A DNA stretch of 64,000 nt from Cladorhizidae sp. MBARI D1340-BT2 (Eukaryota; Porifera; Demospongiae; Poecilosclerida; Cladorhizidae): NCBI GenBank assembly GCA_028752905.1, contig JAQNBH010000011.1, positions 24,880,333-24,944,332 of the forward strand, read 5' to 3'. Made by a program: the position numbers and the translations under genes. Positions 13,501-29,300 of the stretch are shown piece by piece; position 1 is the stretch's first letter; each line of letters starts with the position of its first letter. Below the pieces are notes generated by a model. It saw only the letters and a program-made list of their open reading frames with translations. It ran no database searches and was not told the origin of the DNA.

Positions 13501-16500
13501 GAACTATAAATGTCTCAAGCCATTAACTCTGGTGTGCATCAAGCCTTGAACTTTGGTGTGCATCGAGCAAAGAACGATGATGTGCATGAAGCCATGAACT
13601 CTGGTGTAGTTCAAGCCATGAACTCTGGTGTGCATCAAGCCATCAACTCTGGTTTGCATCAAGCCATGAACTCTGGTGTGCATCAAGCCATAAATTTTGG
13701 TGTGCATCAAGCTATGAACTCTGGAGGGTAGCAAGCCTTGAACTCTGGAATGGAGCAAGCCATGAACTCTGGCATGTATCAAGCCATGAACTCTGGTGTG
13801 TATCAAGCTATGAACTGTTGTGTTGCAAGACTTGAACTCTGGTGTGTAGCAGTCATGAACTCTCTATCAAGCCATGAAGTCAGGCGTCTCAAGCCATGAA
13901 CTCTGGTGTGTTTCAAGCCATGAACTCTGGTGTGCTTCAAGCCATGAACACTGGTGTGTATCAAGCTATTGAACTCCGGGGTGCATCAAGCTATGAAATC
14001 TGGTGTGCAGCAAGCCATGAACTCTGGCATGCACAAGCCATGAACTCTGGTGTGTATCAAGATATTAACTCTGGGGTGTAGCAAGACATGAAATTTGGCG
14101 TACAGCAAGTCATGAACTCTGGGGTGCATCAAGCTATGAAATCGGGTGTGTATCAAGCTATGAACTCCGGTGTGCAGCAAGAGATGAATTCTGGTGTGTT
14201 GCCTTCATGAAGTCTATAACTAGCCATGAACTATAAATGTCTCAAGCCATGAACTCTGGTGTGCATCAAGCCATGAACTTTGGTTTGCATCGAGCTAAGA
14301 ACGATGATGTGCATGAAGCCATGAACTCTGGTGTAGTTCAAGCCATGAACTCTGGTGTGCATCAAGCCATGAACTCTGGTTTGCATCAAGCCATGAACTC
14401 TGGTGTGCATCAAGCCATAAATTTTGGTGTGCATCAAGCTATGAACTCTGGTGGGTAGCAAGCCTTGAACTCTGGAATGGAGCAAGCCATGAACTCTGGC
14501 ATGTATCAAGCCATGAACTCTGGTGTGTATCAAGCTATGAACAATGTTGTGTTGCAAGACATGAACTCTGGTGTGTAGCAGTCATGAACTCTCTATCAAG
14601 CCATGAAGTCAGGCGTCTCAAGCCATGAACTCTGGTGTGTTTCAAGCCATGAACTCTGGTGTGCTTCAAGCCCTGAACACTGGTGTGTATCAAGCTATTA
14701 ACTCTGGTGAGCATCAAGTCATGAACTCTGGTGTGCAATAAGCCATGAACTCTGGTGTGCATCAAGCCATGAACTCTGGTATGTAGTAAGGCATTAACTC
14801 TGGTGTGCATCAAGCCAGTAACTCTGGTGTGTATCAAGCTAAGAATTCTGGTCTGAACCAAGACATGAACTCTGGTGTGTAGCAGTCATGAACTCTGTAT
14901 CAAGCCATGAACTCTGGTGTGTAGCAAACCTTGAACACTGGTATGTTAAGCCTTGAACTCTGGTGTGCAACAAGTCATGATCTCTGGTGTGCATCAAACC
15001 ATGAACTCAGGTGTGCATCAAGCTATGAACACTGGCATGCAGCAAGCTATGAACTCTGATGTGTATCAAGCTATGTATGAACTATGATGTGTAGCAAGAC
15101 ATGAACTCTGGTGTATATCAGTCATTAACTCTGTATCAAGCCATGAACACTGGTGTCTTAAGCCATGAACTCTGGAGTGTGTCAAGCCATGAATTCTGGT
15201 GTGCATCAAGCCATGAACTCTGGTGTGCATCAAGCCATGAACTCTGGTCTGTATCAAGCTATATGAACTCTGGTGTGTAGCAAAACATGAATTCTAGTGT
15301 GTATCAAGCTATGAACTCCAGTCTCTATCAAGCTATATGAATTCTGGTGTGTAGCAAGACATGAACTCTGGTGTGCATCAAGCCATGAACTCTGGAGGGT
15401 ATCAAGCTATGAACTCTGGTCTGTATCAAGCTATCAACTCGGGTGTGTAGCAAGTTATGAGGTCTTGTGTGTAGCAGTCATGAACTCTGTATCAAGCCAT
15501 GAAGTCTGGCGTCTCAAGCCATGAACTCTGGTGTGTTTCAAGCCATGAACTGTGGTGTGCATCAAGCCATGAACTCTGGTGTGTATCAAGCTATTAACTC
15601 TGGTGTGCAACAACCTATGAACTCTGGTGTGCATCAAACCATGAACTCTGATATGCATCAAGCCATGAACTCTGGTGTGGAACAAGCCATTAACTCTAGT
15701 GTGCATTAAGCCATGAACACAGGTTTACATCAAGCTATGAACACTGGAATGCAGCAAGCAATGAACTCTGATGTGTATCAAGCTATGAAATCTGGTGTTT
15801 AGCTAGACATGAACTCTGGTGTGCAGCAAGCCATAAATTCTGGTATGCTTCAAGCCATGAAATTTGGTGTGCATCAAGCCAAGAACTCTGGTGGGTATGA
15901 AGCTATGAACTCTGGTGTTTAGCAAGCCATGAACTCTGGCGTGCAGCAAGCCATTAACTCTGGCATGCATCAAGCCATGAACTCAGATGTGTATCAAGCT
16001 ATGAACTCTGGGGTGTAGCAAAACATGAACTCTGATGTGTAGCAAGAAATGAATTCTGGTGTGTAGCAGTCTCATGAACCCTGTTTCAAGCCATGAACTC
16101 TGGTGTCTCAAGCCATGAACTCTGGTGTGTGTCAAGCCATGAACTCTGGTGTGCATCAAGCCATGAACTATGGTGTGCATCAAGCCATGAACTCTGTTGC
16201 ACATCAAGCCATGCATTCTGGTGTCCATCAACCCATGAACTCTGGTGTGCATCACCAATGAACTCTGGTTTGCATCAAGCCGTGAACTTTGGTGTGCATC
16301 AAGTCATGAACTCTGGTGGGTATCAAGCCAAGAACTCTGGTGTGTAGCAAGCCATGAACTCTGGCATGCATCAAGGCATTAACTCTGGTGTGTATCAATG
16401 TGTGTATGAGAACATGTACTCTCGAGTGTAGCAGTCATGAACTCTGTATCCAGCCATGAACTCAGGTTTGCAGCAAGCCATTAATTCCTAGTGTGTTAAG

Positions 16501-19439
16501 CCATCAACTCTGGTGTGTACCAAGCCATGAACTCTGGTATGCATCAAGCCATGAACTCTGGTTTGCAACAAGCCATGAACTCTGGTGTGCATCAAGCCAT
16601 GAACTCATGTGTACATCAAGCCATGAATTCTGGTGTGCATCAAGCCATTAACTCAGGTGTGCATCAAGCCATCAACTTTGATGTTCAACAAGCCAAGAAC
16701 TCTGGTGTGTATCAAGCTATGAACTCTGGTGTGTAGCAAGACATGCACTCTGGTGTATGTCATGAACTCTGTATCAAGCCATGAACTCTGATGTCTTAAG
16801 GCTTAAGCCATGAACTCTGGAGTGTGTCAAGCCATAAACTCTTGTATGCATCAAGCTATGAACTCTGGTCTGTATCAAGCTATATGAACTCTGGTGTGTA
16901 GCAAAACATAAATTCTGGTGTGTATCAAGCTATAAACTCCATTGTCTAACAAGCTATATGAATTCTGGTGTGTAGCAAGACATGAACTCTGGTGTGCATG
17001 AACTCAGGTGTGTAGCAAGTTATGAGGTCTGGTGTGTAGCAGTCATGAACTCTGTATTAAGCCATGAACTCTGGTGTCTCAAGCCATGAACTCTGTTCTG
17101 CAGCAAGCCATAAACTCTGGTGTGCAGCAAGCCATGAACTCTGGCATGCACAAGCCATGAACTCTGGTGTGTATCAAGCTATTAACTCTGGGGTGTAGCA
17201 AGACATGAAATTTGGCGTACAGCAAGCCATGAACTCCGGGGTGCATCAAGCTATGAAATCTGGTGTGTATCAAGCTATGAACTCTTGTGTGCAGCAAGAG
17301 ATGAATTCTGGTGTGTTGCCTTCATGAAGTCTATAACTAGCCATGAACTATAAATGTCTCAAGCCATGAACTCTGGTATGCATCAAGCCATGAACTTTGG
17401 TGTGCATCGAGCTAAGAACGATGATGTGCATGAAGCCATGAACTCTGGTGTAGTTCATGCCATGAACTCTGGTGTGCATCAAGCCATGAACTCTGGTTTG
17501 CATCAAGCCATGAACTCTGGTGTGCATCAAGCCATAAATTTTGGTGTGCATCAAGCTATGAACTCTGGTGGGTAGCAAGCCTTGAACTCTGGAATGGAGC
17601 AAGCCATGAACTCTGGCATGTATCTAGCCATGAACTCTGGTGTGTATCAAGCTATGAACACTGTTGTGTTGCAAGACATGAACTCTGGTGTGTAACAGTC
17701 ATGAACTCTCTATCAAGCCATGAAGTCAGGCATCTCAAGCCATGAACTCTGGTGTGTTTCAAGCCATGAACTCTGGTGTGCAACAAGCCATGAACTCTGG
17801 TGTGCATCAAGCCATAAACTCTGGTATGTAGTAAGGCATGAACTCTGGTGTGCATCAAGCCAGTAACTCTGGTGTGTATCAAGCTAAGAATTCTGGTCTG
17901 TAGCAAGACATGAACTCTGGTGTGTAGCAGTCTCATGAACTCTGTATCAAGCCATGAACTCTGCTGTGTAGCAACCTTTTAACACTGGTATGTTAAGCCT
18001 TGAACTCTGGTGTGCAACAAGTTATGATCTCTGGTGTGCATCAAACCATGAACTCAGGTGTGCATCAAGCTATGAACACTGGCATGCAGCAAGCTATGAA
18101 CTCTGATGTGTATCAAGCTATGTATGAACTATGATGTATAGCAAGACATGAACTCTGGTGTATATCAGTCATTAACTCTGTATCAAGCCATGAACACTGG
18201 TGCCTTAAGCCATGAACTCTGGAGTGTGTCAAGCCATGAACTCTGGTGTGCATCAAGCCATGAACTCTGGTGTGCATCAAGCCATGAACTCTGGTCTGTA
18301 TCAAGCTATATGAACTCTGGTGTGTAGCAAAACATGAATTCTAGTGTGTATCAAGCTATGAACTCCAGTCTCTATCAAGCTATATGAATTCTGGTGTGTA
18401 GCAATACATGAACTCTGGTGTGCATCAAGCCATGAACTCTGGCGGGTATCAAGCTATGAACTCTGGTCTGTATCAAGCTATCAACTGGGATGTGTAGCAA
18501 GTTATGAGGTCTTGTGTGTAGCAGTCATGAACTCTGTATCAAGCCATGAAGTATGGTGTCTCAAGCCATGAACTGTGGTGTATTTCAAGCCATGAACTCT
18601 GGTGTGCATCAAGCCATGAACTCTGGTGTGTATCAAGCTATTAACTCTGGTGTGCATCAACCTATGAACTCTGGTGTGCATCAAGCCATGAACTCTGGTG
18701 TGCATCAAGCCATGAACTCTGGTGTGAAGCAAGCCATGAACTCTGGCGTGTATCAAGCTATGAATTCTTGTCTGTAGCAACACATGAACTCTGGTGTGTA
18801 GCAGTTATGAACTCCATATCAGACAATGAAATCTAGTGTGCAGCAAGCCTTGAACACTGGTGTGTTAAGCCATGTACTCTGGTGTGTACCAAGCCATGAA
18901 CTCTGGTTTGCATCAAGCCATGAACTCTGGTGTGCAACAAGCCATGAACTCTGGTTTGCATCAAACCATGAACTCAGGTGTGCATTAAGCTATGAACAAT
19001 GGAATGCATCAAGCTATGAACTCTGGTGTCTATCAAGCTATGTATGAACTCTGATGTGCATCAAGCCATGAACTCTGGTGTGTATCAAGCTATTAACTCT
19101 AGTGTGTAGCAAGGCATGAATTCTGGTGTGTACGAGTCATGAATTCTTTATCAAGCCATGAAATCTGGTGGCTCGAGCCATGAACTCTGGTATGTGTCAA
19201 GCCATGAACTCTGGTGTGCATCAAGCCATGAACTTTGGTTTGCATCGAGCCATGAACTCTGGTGTGCATCAAGCCATGAACTCTGGTGTGCATCAAGCCA
19301 TGAACTCTGGTGTGCATCAAGCCATGAACTCTGGTGTGCATCAACCCATGAACTCTAGTGTGCATCAAGCCTTGAACTGTGGTGTGTAGTAAGCCATGAA
19401 CACTGGTGTGCATCAAGACATGTACTTTAGTTTGCATTG

Positions 19440-22400
19440 AGCAATGAACTCTGGTGTGCATCAAGCCATGAACTCTGGTTTGCATCAAGCCATGAACTCT
19501 TGTGTGTATCAAGCCATGAACTCTGGTGTGCATCAAGCCATGAACTCTGGCTTGCATCAATCCATGAACTTTGGTATGCATCAAGCCATGAACTGTGATG
19601 GGTATCAAGCTATGAACTCTGGTGTGTATCAAGCCATGAACATTGGTGTGTGTCAAGCCATGAACTCTGGTTTGCATCAAGTCATGAACTCTGGTATGCA
19701 GCAAGCCATGAACTATGGTGTGTATCAAGCTATATGAACTCTGGTGTGTAGCAAAACATGAATTCTGCTGTGTATCAATCAAGCTATGAACTCCAGTCTA
19801 TATCAAGCTGTATAAATTCTGTTGTGTAGCAAAACATGAACTCTTATGTGCATCAAGCCAAGAACTCTGGCGGGTATGAAGATATTCTAGTCTGTATCAA
19901 GCTATGAACTCGTGTGTGTATCAAGTTATGAGGTCTGGTGTGTATCAAGCTATGAACTCTGGGGTGTAGAAAGACATGAACTCTGGTGTACAGCAAGCCA
20001 TGAACTCCGGGGTGCATCAAGCCATGAAATCTGATGTGTATCAAGCTATGAACTCTGATGTGCAGCAGACATGAACTCTGGTGTTTAGCAGTCATGAACT
20101 CTGTAACTAGCCATGAACTATAGGTGTCTAAAGCCATCAACTCTGGTGTACATCAAGCCATGAACTCTGGTGTGCATCAAGCCATGAACTTTGGTGTGCA
20201 TAGAGCCATGAACTATGGTGTGCATGAAGCCATGAACTCTGGTGTACATCAAGCCATGAACTCTGGTTTGCATCAAGCCATGAACTCTGGTGTGCATCAA
20301 GCCATGAACTCTGGTGTGGAATTCTGGTGTGTTGCCTTCGTGAAGTCTATAACTAGCCATGAACTATAAATGTCTCAAGCCATGAACTCTGGTGTACATC
20401 AAGCCATGAACTCTGGTGTGCATCAAGCCATGAACTTTGGTGTGCATCGAGCTAAGAACGATGATATGCATGAAGCCATGAACTCTGGTGTAGTTCAAGC
20501 CATGAACTCTGGTGTGCATCAAGCCATGAACTCTGGTTTGCATCAAGCCATGAACTCTGGTGTTCATCAAGCCATAAATTTTGGTGTGCATCAAGCTATG
20601 AACACTGTTGTGTAGCAAGACATGAACTCTGGTGTGTAGCAGTCATGAACTCTCTATCAAGCCATGAAGTCAGGCGTCTAAAGCCATGAACTCTGGTGTG
20701 TTTCAAGCCATGAACTCTGGTGTGCTTCAAGCCATGAACACTGGTGTGTATCAAGCTATTAACTCTGGTGAGCTTCAAGTCATGAACTCTGGTGTGCAAC
20801 AAGCCATGAACTCTGGTGTGCATCAATCCATGAACTCTGGTATGTAGTAAGGCATGAACTCTGGCGTGCATCAAGCCAGTAACTCTGGTGTGTATCAAGC
20901 TAAGAATTCTGGCCTGTAGAAAGACATGAACTCTGGTGTGTAGCAGTCATGAACTCTGTATCAAGCTATGAACTCTGGTCTGTATCAAGCTATCAACTCG
21001 GGTGTGTAGCAAGTTATGAGGTCTTGTGTGTAGCAGTCATGAACTCTGTATCAAGCCATGAAGTCTAGCGTCTCAAGCCATGAACTCTGGTGTGTTTCAA
21101 GCCATGAACTCTGGTGTGCATCAAGCCATGAAATCTGGTGTGAAGCAAGCCATGAACTCTGGTGTGCATCAAGCCATGAACTCTGGTGTGAAGCAAGCCA
21201 TGAACTCTGGCTTGTATCAAGCTATGAATTCTTGTCTGTAGCAACACATGAACTCTGGTGTGTAGCAGTTATGAACTCCGTATCACGCAATGTAATATCA
21301 TGTGCAGCAAGCCTTCAACACTGGTGTGTTAAGCCATGTACTCTGGTGTGCACCAAGCCATGGACTCTGGTTTGCATCAAGCCATGAACTCTGGTGTGCA
21401 ACAAGCCATGAACTCTGGTTTGCATCGAACCATGAACTCAGGTGTGCATTAAGCTATGAACAGTGGAATGCAGCAAGCTATGAACTCTGGTGTCTATCAA
21501 GCTATGTATGAACTCTGATGTGCATCAAGCCTTGAACTCTGGTGTGTATCAAGCTATTAACTCTAGTGTGTAGCAAGGCATGAACTCTGGTGTGTACGAG
21601 TCATGAATTCTGTATCAAGCCATGAACTCTGGTGGCTCGAGCCATGAACTCTGGTATGTGTCAAGCCATGAACTCTGGTGTGCATCAAGCCATGAACTTT
21701 GGTTTGCATCGAGCCATGAACTCTGGTGTGCATCAAGCCATGAACACTGGTGTGCATCAAGCCATGAACTCTGGTGTGCATCAAGCCATGAACTCTGGTA
21801 TGCATCAATCCATGAACTCTGGTGTTCATCAAGCCATGAACTCTGGTGTGCATCAAGAGATGAATTCTGGTGTGTTGCCTTCATGAAGTCTATAACTAGC
21901 CATGAACTATAAATGTCTCAAGCCATGAACTCTGGTGTACATCAAGCCATGAACTCTCGTGTGCATCAAGCCATGAACTCTGGTATGCATTAAGCCATGA
22001 ACTCTGGTGTGCATCAAGCCATGAACTCTGGTGTGCATCAACCCATGAACTCTAGTGTGCATCAAGCCATGAACTCTAGTGTGCATCAAGCCTTGAACTG
22101 TGGTGTGTAGTAAGCCATGAACACTGGTGTGCATCAAGACATGTACTTTAGTTTGCATTGAGCAATGAACTCTGGTGTGCATCAAGCCATGAACTCTGGT
22201 TTGCATCAAGCCATGAACTCTTGTGTGTATCAAGCCATGAACTCTGGTGTGCATCAAGCCATGAACTCTGGCTTGCATCAATCCATGAACTTTGGTATGC
22301 ATCAAGCCATGAATTGTGATGGGTATCAAGCTATGAACTCTGGTGTGTAGCAAGCCATGAACATTGGTGTGTGTCAAGCCATGAACTCTGGTTTGCATCA

Positions 22401-24520
22401 AGTCATGAACTCTGGTATGCAGCAAGCCATGAACTATGGTGTGTATCAAGCTATATGAACTCTGGTGTGTAGCAAAACATGAATTCTGCTGTGTATCAAT
22501 CAAGCTATGAACTCCAGTCTATATCAAGCTGTATAAATTCTGTTGTGTAGCAAAACATGAACTCTTATGTGCATCAAGCCAAGAACTCTGGCGGGTATGA
22601 AGATATTCTAGTTTGTATCAAGCTATGAACTCGTGTGTGTATCAAGTTATGAGGTCTGGTGTGTATCAAGCTATGAACTCTGGTGTGTAGAAAGACATGA
22701 ACTCTGGTGTACAGCAAGCCATGAACTCCGGGGTGCATCAAGCCATGAAATCTGGTGTGTATCAAGCTATGAACTCTGATGTGCAGCAGACATGAACTCT
22801 GGTGTTTAGCAGTCATGAACTCTGTAACTAGCCATGAACTATAGGTGTCTAAAGCCATCAACTCTGGTGTACATCAAGCCATGAACTCTGGTGTGCATCA
22901 AGCCATGAACTTTGGTGTGCATAGAGCCATGAACTATGGTGTGCATGAAGCCATGAACTCTGGTGTACATCAAGCCATGAACTCTGGTTTGCATCAAGCC
23001 ATGAACTCTGGTGTGCATCAAGCCATGAACTCTGGTGTGCATCAAGAGATGAATTCTGGTGTGTTGCCTTCATGAAGTCTATAACTAGCAATGAACTATA
23101 AATGTCTCAAGCCATGAACTCTGGTGTACATCAAGCCATGAACTCTGGTGTGCATCAAGCCATGAACTCTGGTTTGCATCAAGCCATGAACTCTGGTGTT
23201 CATCAAGCCATAAATTTTGGTGTGCATCAAGCTATGAACACTGTTGTGTAGCAAGACATGAACTCTGGTGTGTAGCAGTCATGAACTCTCTATCAAGCCA
23301 TGAAGTCAGGCGTCTAAAGCCATGAACTCTGGTGTGTTTCAAGCCATGAACTCTGGTGTGCTTCAAGCCATGAACACTGGTGTGTATCAAGCTATTAACT
23401 CTGGTGAGCTTCAAGTCATGAACTCTGGTGTGCAACAAGCCATGAACTCTGGTGTGCATCAATCCATGAACTCTGGTATGTAGTAAGGCATGAACTCTGG
23501 CGTGCATCAAGCCAGTAACTCTGGTGTGTATCAAGCTAAGAATTCTGGCCTGTAGAAAGACATGAACTCTGGTGTGTAGCAGTCATGAACTCTGTATCAA
23601 GCTATGAACTCTGGTCTGTATCAAGCTATCAACTCGGGTGTGTAGCAAGTTATGAGGTCTTGTATGTAGCAGTCATGAACTCTGTATCAAGCCATGAAGT
23701 CTAGCGTCTCAAGCCATGAACTCTGGTGTGTTTCAAGCCATGAACTCTGGTGTGCATCAAGCCATGAACTCTGGTGTGAAGCAAGCCATGAACTCTGGTG
23801 TGCATTAAGCCATGAACTCTGGTGTGAAGCAAGCCATGAACTCTGGCTTGTATCAAGCTATGAATTCTTCTCTGTAGCAACACATGAACTCTGGTGTGTA
23901 GCAGTTATGAACTCCGTATCACGCAATGTAATATCATGTGCAGCAAGCCTTCAACACTGGTGTATTAAGCCATGTACTCTGGTGTCCACCAAGCCATGGA
24001 CTCTGGTTTGCATCAAGCCATGAACTCTGGTGTGCAACAAGCCATGAACTCTGGTTTGCATCGAACCATGAACTCAGGTGTGCATTAAGCTATGAACAGT
24101 GGAATGCAGCAAGCTATGAACTCTGGTGTCTATCAAGCTATGTATGAACTCTGATGTGCATCAAGCCATGAACTCTGGTGTGTATCAAGCTATTAACTCT
24201 AGTGTGTAGCAAGGCATGAACTCTGGTGTGTACGAGTCATGAATTCTGTATCAAGCCATGAATTCTGGTGGCTCGAGCCATGAACTCTGGTATGTGTCAA
24301 GCCATGAACTCTGGTGTGCATCAAGCCATGAACTTTGGTTTGCATCGAGCCATGAACTCTGGTGTGCATCAAGCCATGAACACTGGTGTGCATCAAGCCA
24401 TGAACTCTGGTGTGCATCAAGCCATGAACTCTGGTATGCATCAAGCCATGAACTCTGGTGTGCATCAAGCCATGAACTCTGGTGTGCATCAAGATATGAA
24501 TTCTGGTGTGTTGCCTTCAT
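19440..24520 (+). repeat. Pair of 2.64-2.72 kb higher-order units
   Basis: Landmarks at 19853 and 20118 recur at 22574 and 22839 (offset 2,721). Those at 20596, 21058, 21302 and 21615 recur at 23232, 23694, 23938 and 24251 (offset 2,636). The 85-base change falls between these groups. It corresponds to loss, in the second copy near 23.16 kb, of the monomers that carry GCTAAGAACGATGATATGC at about 20.45 kb. Confidence 0.8.
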
Positions 24521-26374
24521 GAAGTCTATAACTAGCCATGAACTATAAATGTCTCAAGCCATGAACTCTGGTGTACATCAAGCCATGAACTCTGGTGTGC
24601 ATCAAGCCATGAACTCTGGTATGCATCAAGCCATGAACTCTGGTGTGCATCAAGCCATGAACTCTGGTGTGCATCAAGAGATGAATTCTGGTGTGTTGCC
24701 TTCATGAAGTCTATAACTAGCAATGAACTATAAATGTCTCAAGCCATGAACTCTGGTGTACATCAAGCCATGAACTCTGGTGTGCATCAAGCCATGAACT
24801 TTGGTGTGCATCGAGCTAAGAACGATGATGTGCATGAAGCCATGAACTCTGGTTTGCATCAAACCATGAACTCAGGTGTGCATTAAGCTATGAACAATGG
24901 AATGCAGCAAGCTATGAACTCTGGTGTCTATCAAGCTATGTATGAACTCTGATGTGCATCAAGCCATGAACTCTGGTATGTATCAAGCTATTAACTCTAG
25001 TGTGTAGCAAGGCATGAACTCTGGTGTGTACGAGTCATGAATTCTGTATCAAGCCATGAACTTTGGTTTGCATCGAGCCATGAACTCTGGTCTGCATCAA
25101 GCCATGAACACTGGTGTGCATCAAGCCATGAACTCTGGTGTGCATCAAGCCATGAACTCTGTTATGTATCAAGCCATGAACTCTAGTGTGCATCAAGCCA
25201 TGAACTCTGGTGTGCATCAACCCATGAACTCTGGTGTGCATCAAGCCATGAACTCTAGTGTGCATCAAGCCTTGAACTGTGGTGTGTAGTACGCCATGAA
25301 CACTGGTGTGCATCAAGACATGTACTTTAGTTTGCATTGAGCAATGAACTCTGGTGTGCATCAAGCCATGAACTCTGGTTTGCATTAAGCCATGAACTCT
25401 TGTGTGTATCAAGCCATGAACTCTGGTGTGCATCAAGCCATGAACTCTGATTTGCATCAATCCATGAACTTTGGTATGCATCAAGCCATGAATTGTGATG
25501 GGTATCAAGCTATGAACTCTGGTGTGTAGCAAGCCATAAACATTGGTGTGTGTCAAGCCATGAACTCTGGTTTGCATCAAGTCATGAACTCTGGTATGCA
25601 GCAAGCCATGAACTATGGTGTGTATCAAGCTATATGAACTCTGGTTTGTAGCAAAACATGAATTCTAGTGTGTATCAAGCTATGAACTCCAGTCTCTATC
25701 AAGCTATATGAATTCTGGTGTGTAGCAAGACATGAACTCTGGTGTGCATCAAGCCATGAACTCTGGCGGGTATTAAGCTATGAACTCTCGTCTGTATCAA
25801 GCTATCAACTCGGGTGTGTAGCAAGTTATGTGGTCTTGCGTGTAGCAGTCATGAACTCTGTATCAAGCCATGAAGTCTAGCGTCTCAAGCCATGAACTCT
25901 GGTGTGTTTCAAGCCATGAACTCTGGTGTGCATCAAGCCATGAACTCTGGTGTGAAGCAAGCCATGAACTCTGGTGTGCATCAAGCCATGAACTCTGGTG
26001 TGAAGCAAGCCATGAACTCTGGCGTGTATCAAGCTATGAATTCTTGTCTGTAGCAACACATGAACTCTGGTGTGTAGCAGTTATGAACTCCGTATCAGGC
26101 AATGAAATCTCATGTGCAGCAAGCCTTGAACACTGGTGTGTTAAGCCATGTACTCTGGTGTGCACCAAGCCATGAACTCTGGTTTGCATCAAGCCATGAA
26201 CTCTGGTGTGCAACAAGCCATGAACTCTGGTTTGCATCGAACCATGAACTCAGGTGTGCATTAAGCTATGAACAATGGAATGCAGCAAGCTATGAACTCT
26301 GGTGTCTATCAAGCTATGTATGAACTCTGATGTGCATCAAGCCATGAACTCTGGTGTGTATCAAGCTATTAACT

Positions 26375-29300
26375 CTAGTGTGTAGCAAGGCATGAACTCT
26401 GGTGTGTACGAGTCATGAATTCTGTATCAAGCCATGAACTCTGGTGGCTCGAGCCATGAACTCTGGTATGTGTCAAGCCATGAACTCTGGTGTGCATCAA
26501 GCCATGAACTTTGGTTTGCATCGAGCCATGAACTCTGGTGTGCATTAAGCCATGAACACTGGTGTGCATCAAGCCATGAACTCTGGTGTGCATCAAGCCA
26601 TGAACTCTGGTATGCATCAAGCCATGAACTCTGATGTGCATCAGGCCATGAACTCTGGTGTGCATCAAGAGATGAATTCTGGTGTGTTGCCTTCATGAAG
26701 TCTATAACTAGCCATGAACTATAAATGTCTCAAGCCATGAACTCTGGTGTACATCAAGCCATGAACTCTGGTGTGCATCAAGCCATGAACTTTGGTGTGC
26801 ATCGAGCTAAGAACGATGATGTGCATGAAGCCATGAACTCTGGTTGGCATCAAACCATGAACTCAGGTGTGCATTAAGCTATGAACTATGGAATGCAGCA
26901 AGCTATGAACACTGGTGTCTATGAAGCTATGTATGAACTCTGATGTGCATCAAGCCATGAACTCTGGTGTGCAGCAAGCCATGAACTCTGGTTTGCATCG
27001 AACCATGAACTCAGGTGTGCATTAAGCTATGAACAGTAGAATGCAGCAAGCTATGAACTCTGGTGTCTATTTAGCTATGTATGAACACTGATGTGCATCA
27101 AGCCATGAACTCTGGTGTGTATCAAGCTATTAACTCTAGTGTGTAGCAAGGCATGAACTCTGGTGTGTACGAGTCATGAATTCTGTATCAAGCCATGAAC
27201 TCTGGTGGCTCGAGCCATGAACTCTGGTATGTGTCAAGCCATGAACTCTGGTGTGCATCAAGCCATGAACTTTGGTTTGCATCGAGCCATGAACTCTGGT
27301 GTGCATCAAGCCATGAACACTGGTGTGCATCAAGCCATGAACTCTGGTGTGCACTAAGCCATGAACTCTGGTATGCATCAAGCCATGAACTCTGGTGTGC
27401 ATCAAGCCATGAACTCTGGTGTGCATCAAGGGATGAATTCTGGTGTGTTGCGTTCATGAAGTCTATAACTAGCCATGAACTATAAATGTCTCAAGCCATG
27501 AACTCTGGTGTACATCAAGCCATGAACTCTGGTGTGCATCAAGCCATGAACTTTGGTGTGCATCGAGCTAAGAACGATGATGTGCATGAAGCCATGAACT
27601 CTGGTTTGCATCAAACCATGAACTCAGGTGTGCATTAAGCTATGAACAATGGAATGCAGCAAGCTATGAACTCTGGTGTCTATCAAGCTATGTATGAACT
27701 CTGATGTGCATCAAGCCATGAACTCTGGTGTGTATCAAGCTATTAACTCTAGTGTGTAGCAAGGCATGAACTCTGGTGTGTACGAGTCATGAATTCTGTA
27801 TCAAGCCATGAACTCTGGTGGCTCGAACCATGAACTCTGGTATGTGTCAAGCCATGAACTCTGGTGTGCATCAAGCCATGAACTTTGGTTTGCATCGAGC
27901 CATGAACTCTGGTGTGCATCAAGCCATGAACACTGGTGTGCATTAAGCCATGAACTCTGGTGTGCATCAAGCCATGAACTCTGTTATGTATCAAGCCATG
28001 AACTCTAGTGTGCATCAAGCCATGAACTCTAGTGTGCATCAACCCATGAACTCTGGTGTGCATCAAGCCATGAACTCTAGTGTGCATCAAGCCTTGAAAT
28101 GTGGTGTGTAGTAAGCCATGAACACTGGTGGGCATCAAGCCATGAACTCTGACTTGCATCAATCCATGAACTTTGGTATGCATCAAGCCATGAACTGTGA
28201 TGGGTATCAAGCTATGACTCTGGTGTGTAGCAAGCCATGAACATTGGTGTGTGTCAAGCCATGAACTCTGGTTTGCATCAAGTCATGAACTCTGGTATGC
28301 AGCAAGCCATGAACTATGGTGTGTATCAAGCTATATGAACTCTGGTGTGTAGCAAAACATGAACTCTGCTGTGTATCAATCAAGCTATGAACTCCAGTCT
28401 ATATCAAGCTGTATAAATTCTGTTGTGTAGCAAAACATGAACTCTTATGTGCATCAAGCCAAGAATTCTGGTGGGTATGAAGATATTCTAGTCTGTATCA
28501 AGCTATGAACTAGTGTATGTATCAAGTTATGAGGTCAGGTGTGTATCAAGCTATGAACTCTGGGGTGTAGAAAGACATGAACTCTGGCGTACAGCAAGCC
28601 ATGAACTCCGGGGTGCATCAAGACATGAAATCTGGTGTGTATCAAGCTATGAACTCTGATGCGCAGCAGGACATGAACTCTGGTGTGTAGCAGTCATGAA
28701 CTCTGTAACTAGCCATGAACTATAGGTGTCTCAAGCCATCAACTCTGGTGTACATCAAGCCATGAACTCTGGTGTGCATCAAGCCATGAACTTTGGTGTG
28801 CATAGAGCCATGAACTATGGTGTGCATGAAGCCATGAACTCTGGTGTACATCAAGCCATGAACTCTGGTTTGCATCAAGCCATGAACTCTGGTGTGCATC
28901 AAGCCATGAACTCTGGTGTGCATCAAGAGATGAATTCTGGTGTGTTGCCTTCATGAAGTCTATAACTAGCCATGAACTATAAATGTCTCAAGCCATGAAC
29001 TCTGGTGTACATCAAGCCATGAACTCTGGTGTGCATCAAGCCATGAACTTTTGTGTGCATCGAGCTAAGAACGATGATGTGCATGAAGCCATGAACTCTG
29101 GTGTAGTTCAAGCCATGACCTCTGGTTTACATCAAGCCATAAATCTGGTTTGCATCAAGCCATGAACTCTGGTGTGCATCAAGCCATAAATTTTGGTGTG
29201 CATCAAGCTATGAACACTGTTGTGTAGCAAGACATGAACTCTGGTGTGTAGCAGTCATGAACTCTCTATCAAGCCATGAAGTCAGGCGTCTAAAGCCATG

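Larger units (their letters stand above)
7568..16450 (+). repeat. Pair of 4.37-4.52 kb higher-order units
   Basis: Landmarks at 7568, 7907, 8696, 9132, 9524, 10163, 10694 and 11610 recur at 12083, 12398, 13211, 13504, 13896, 14535, 15066 and 15983. The offset steps from 4,515 to 4,491, back to 4,515 and then to 4,372. The first two steps are single 24 bp monomers. The last step is 143 bases and coincides with a local 143 bp tandem duplication near 8.78-9.06 kb that the second copy lacks. The 4,372 offset then holds for over 2 kb. Confidence 0.8.
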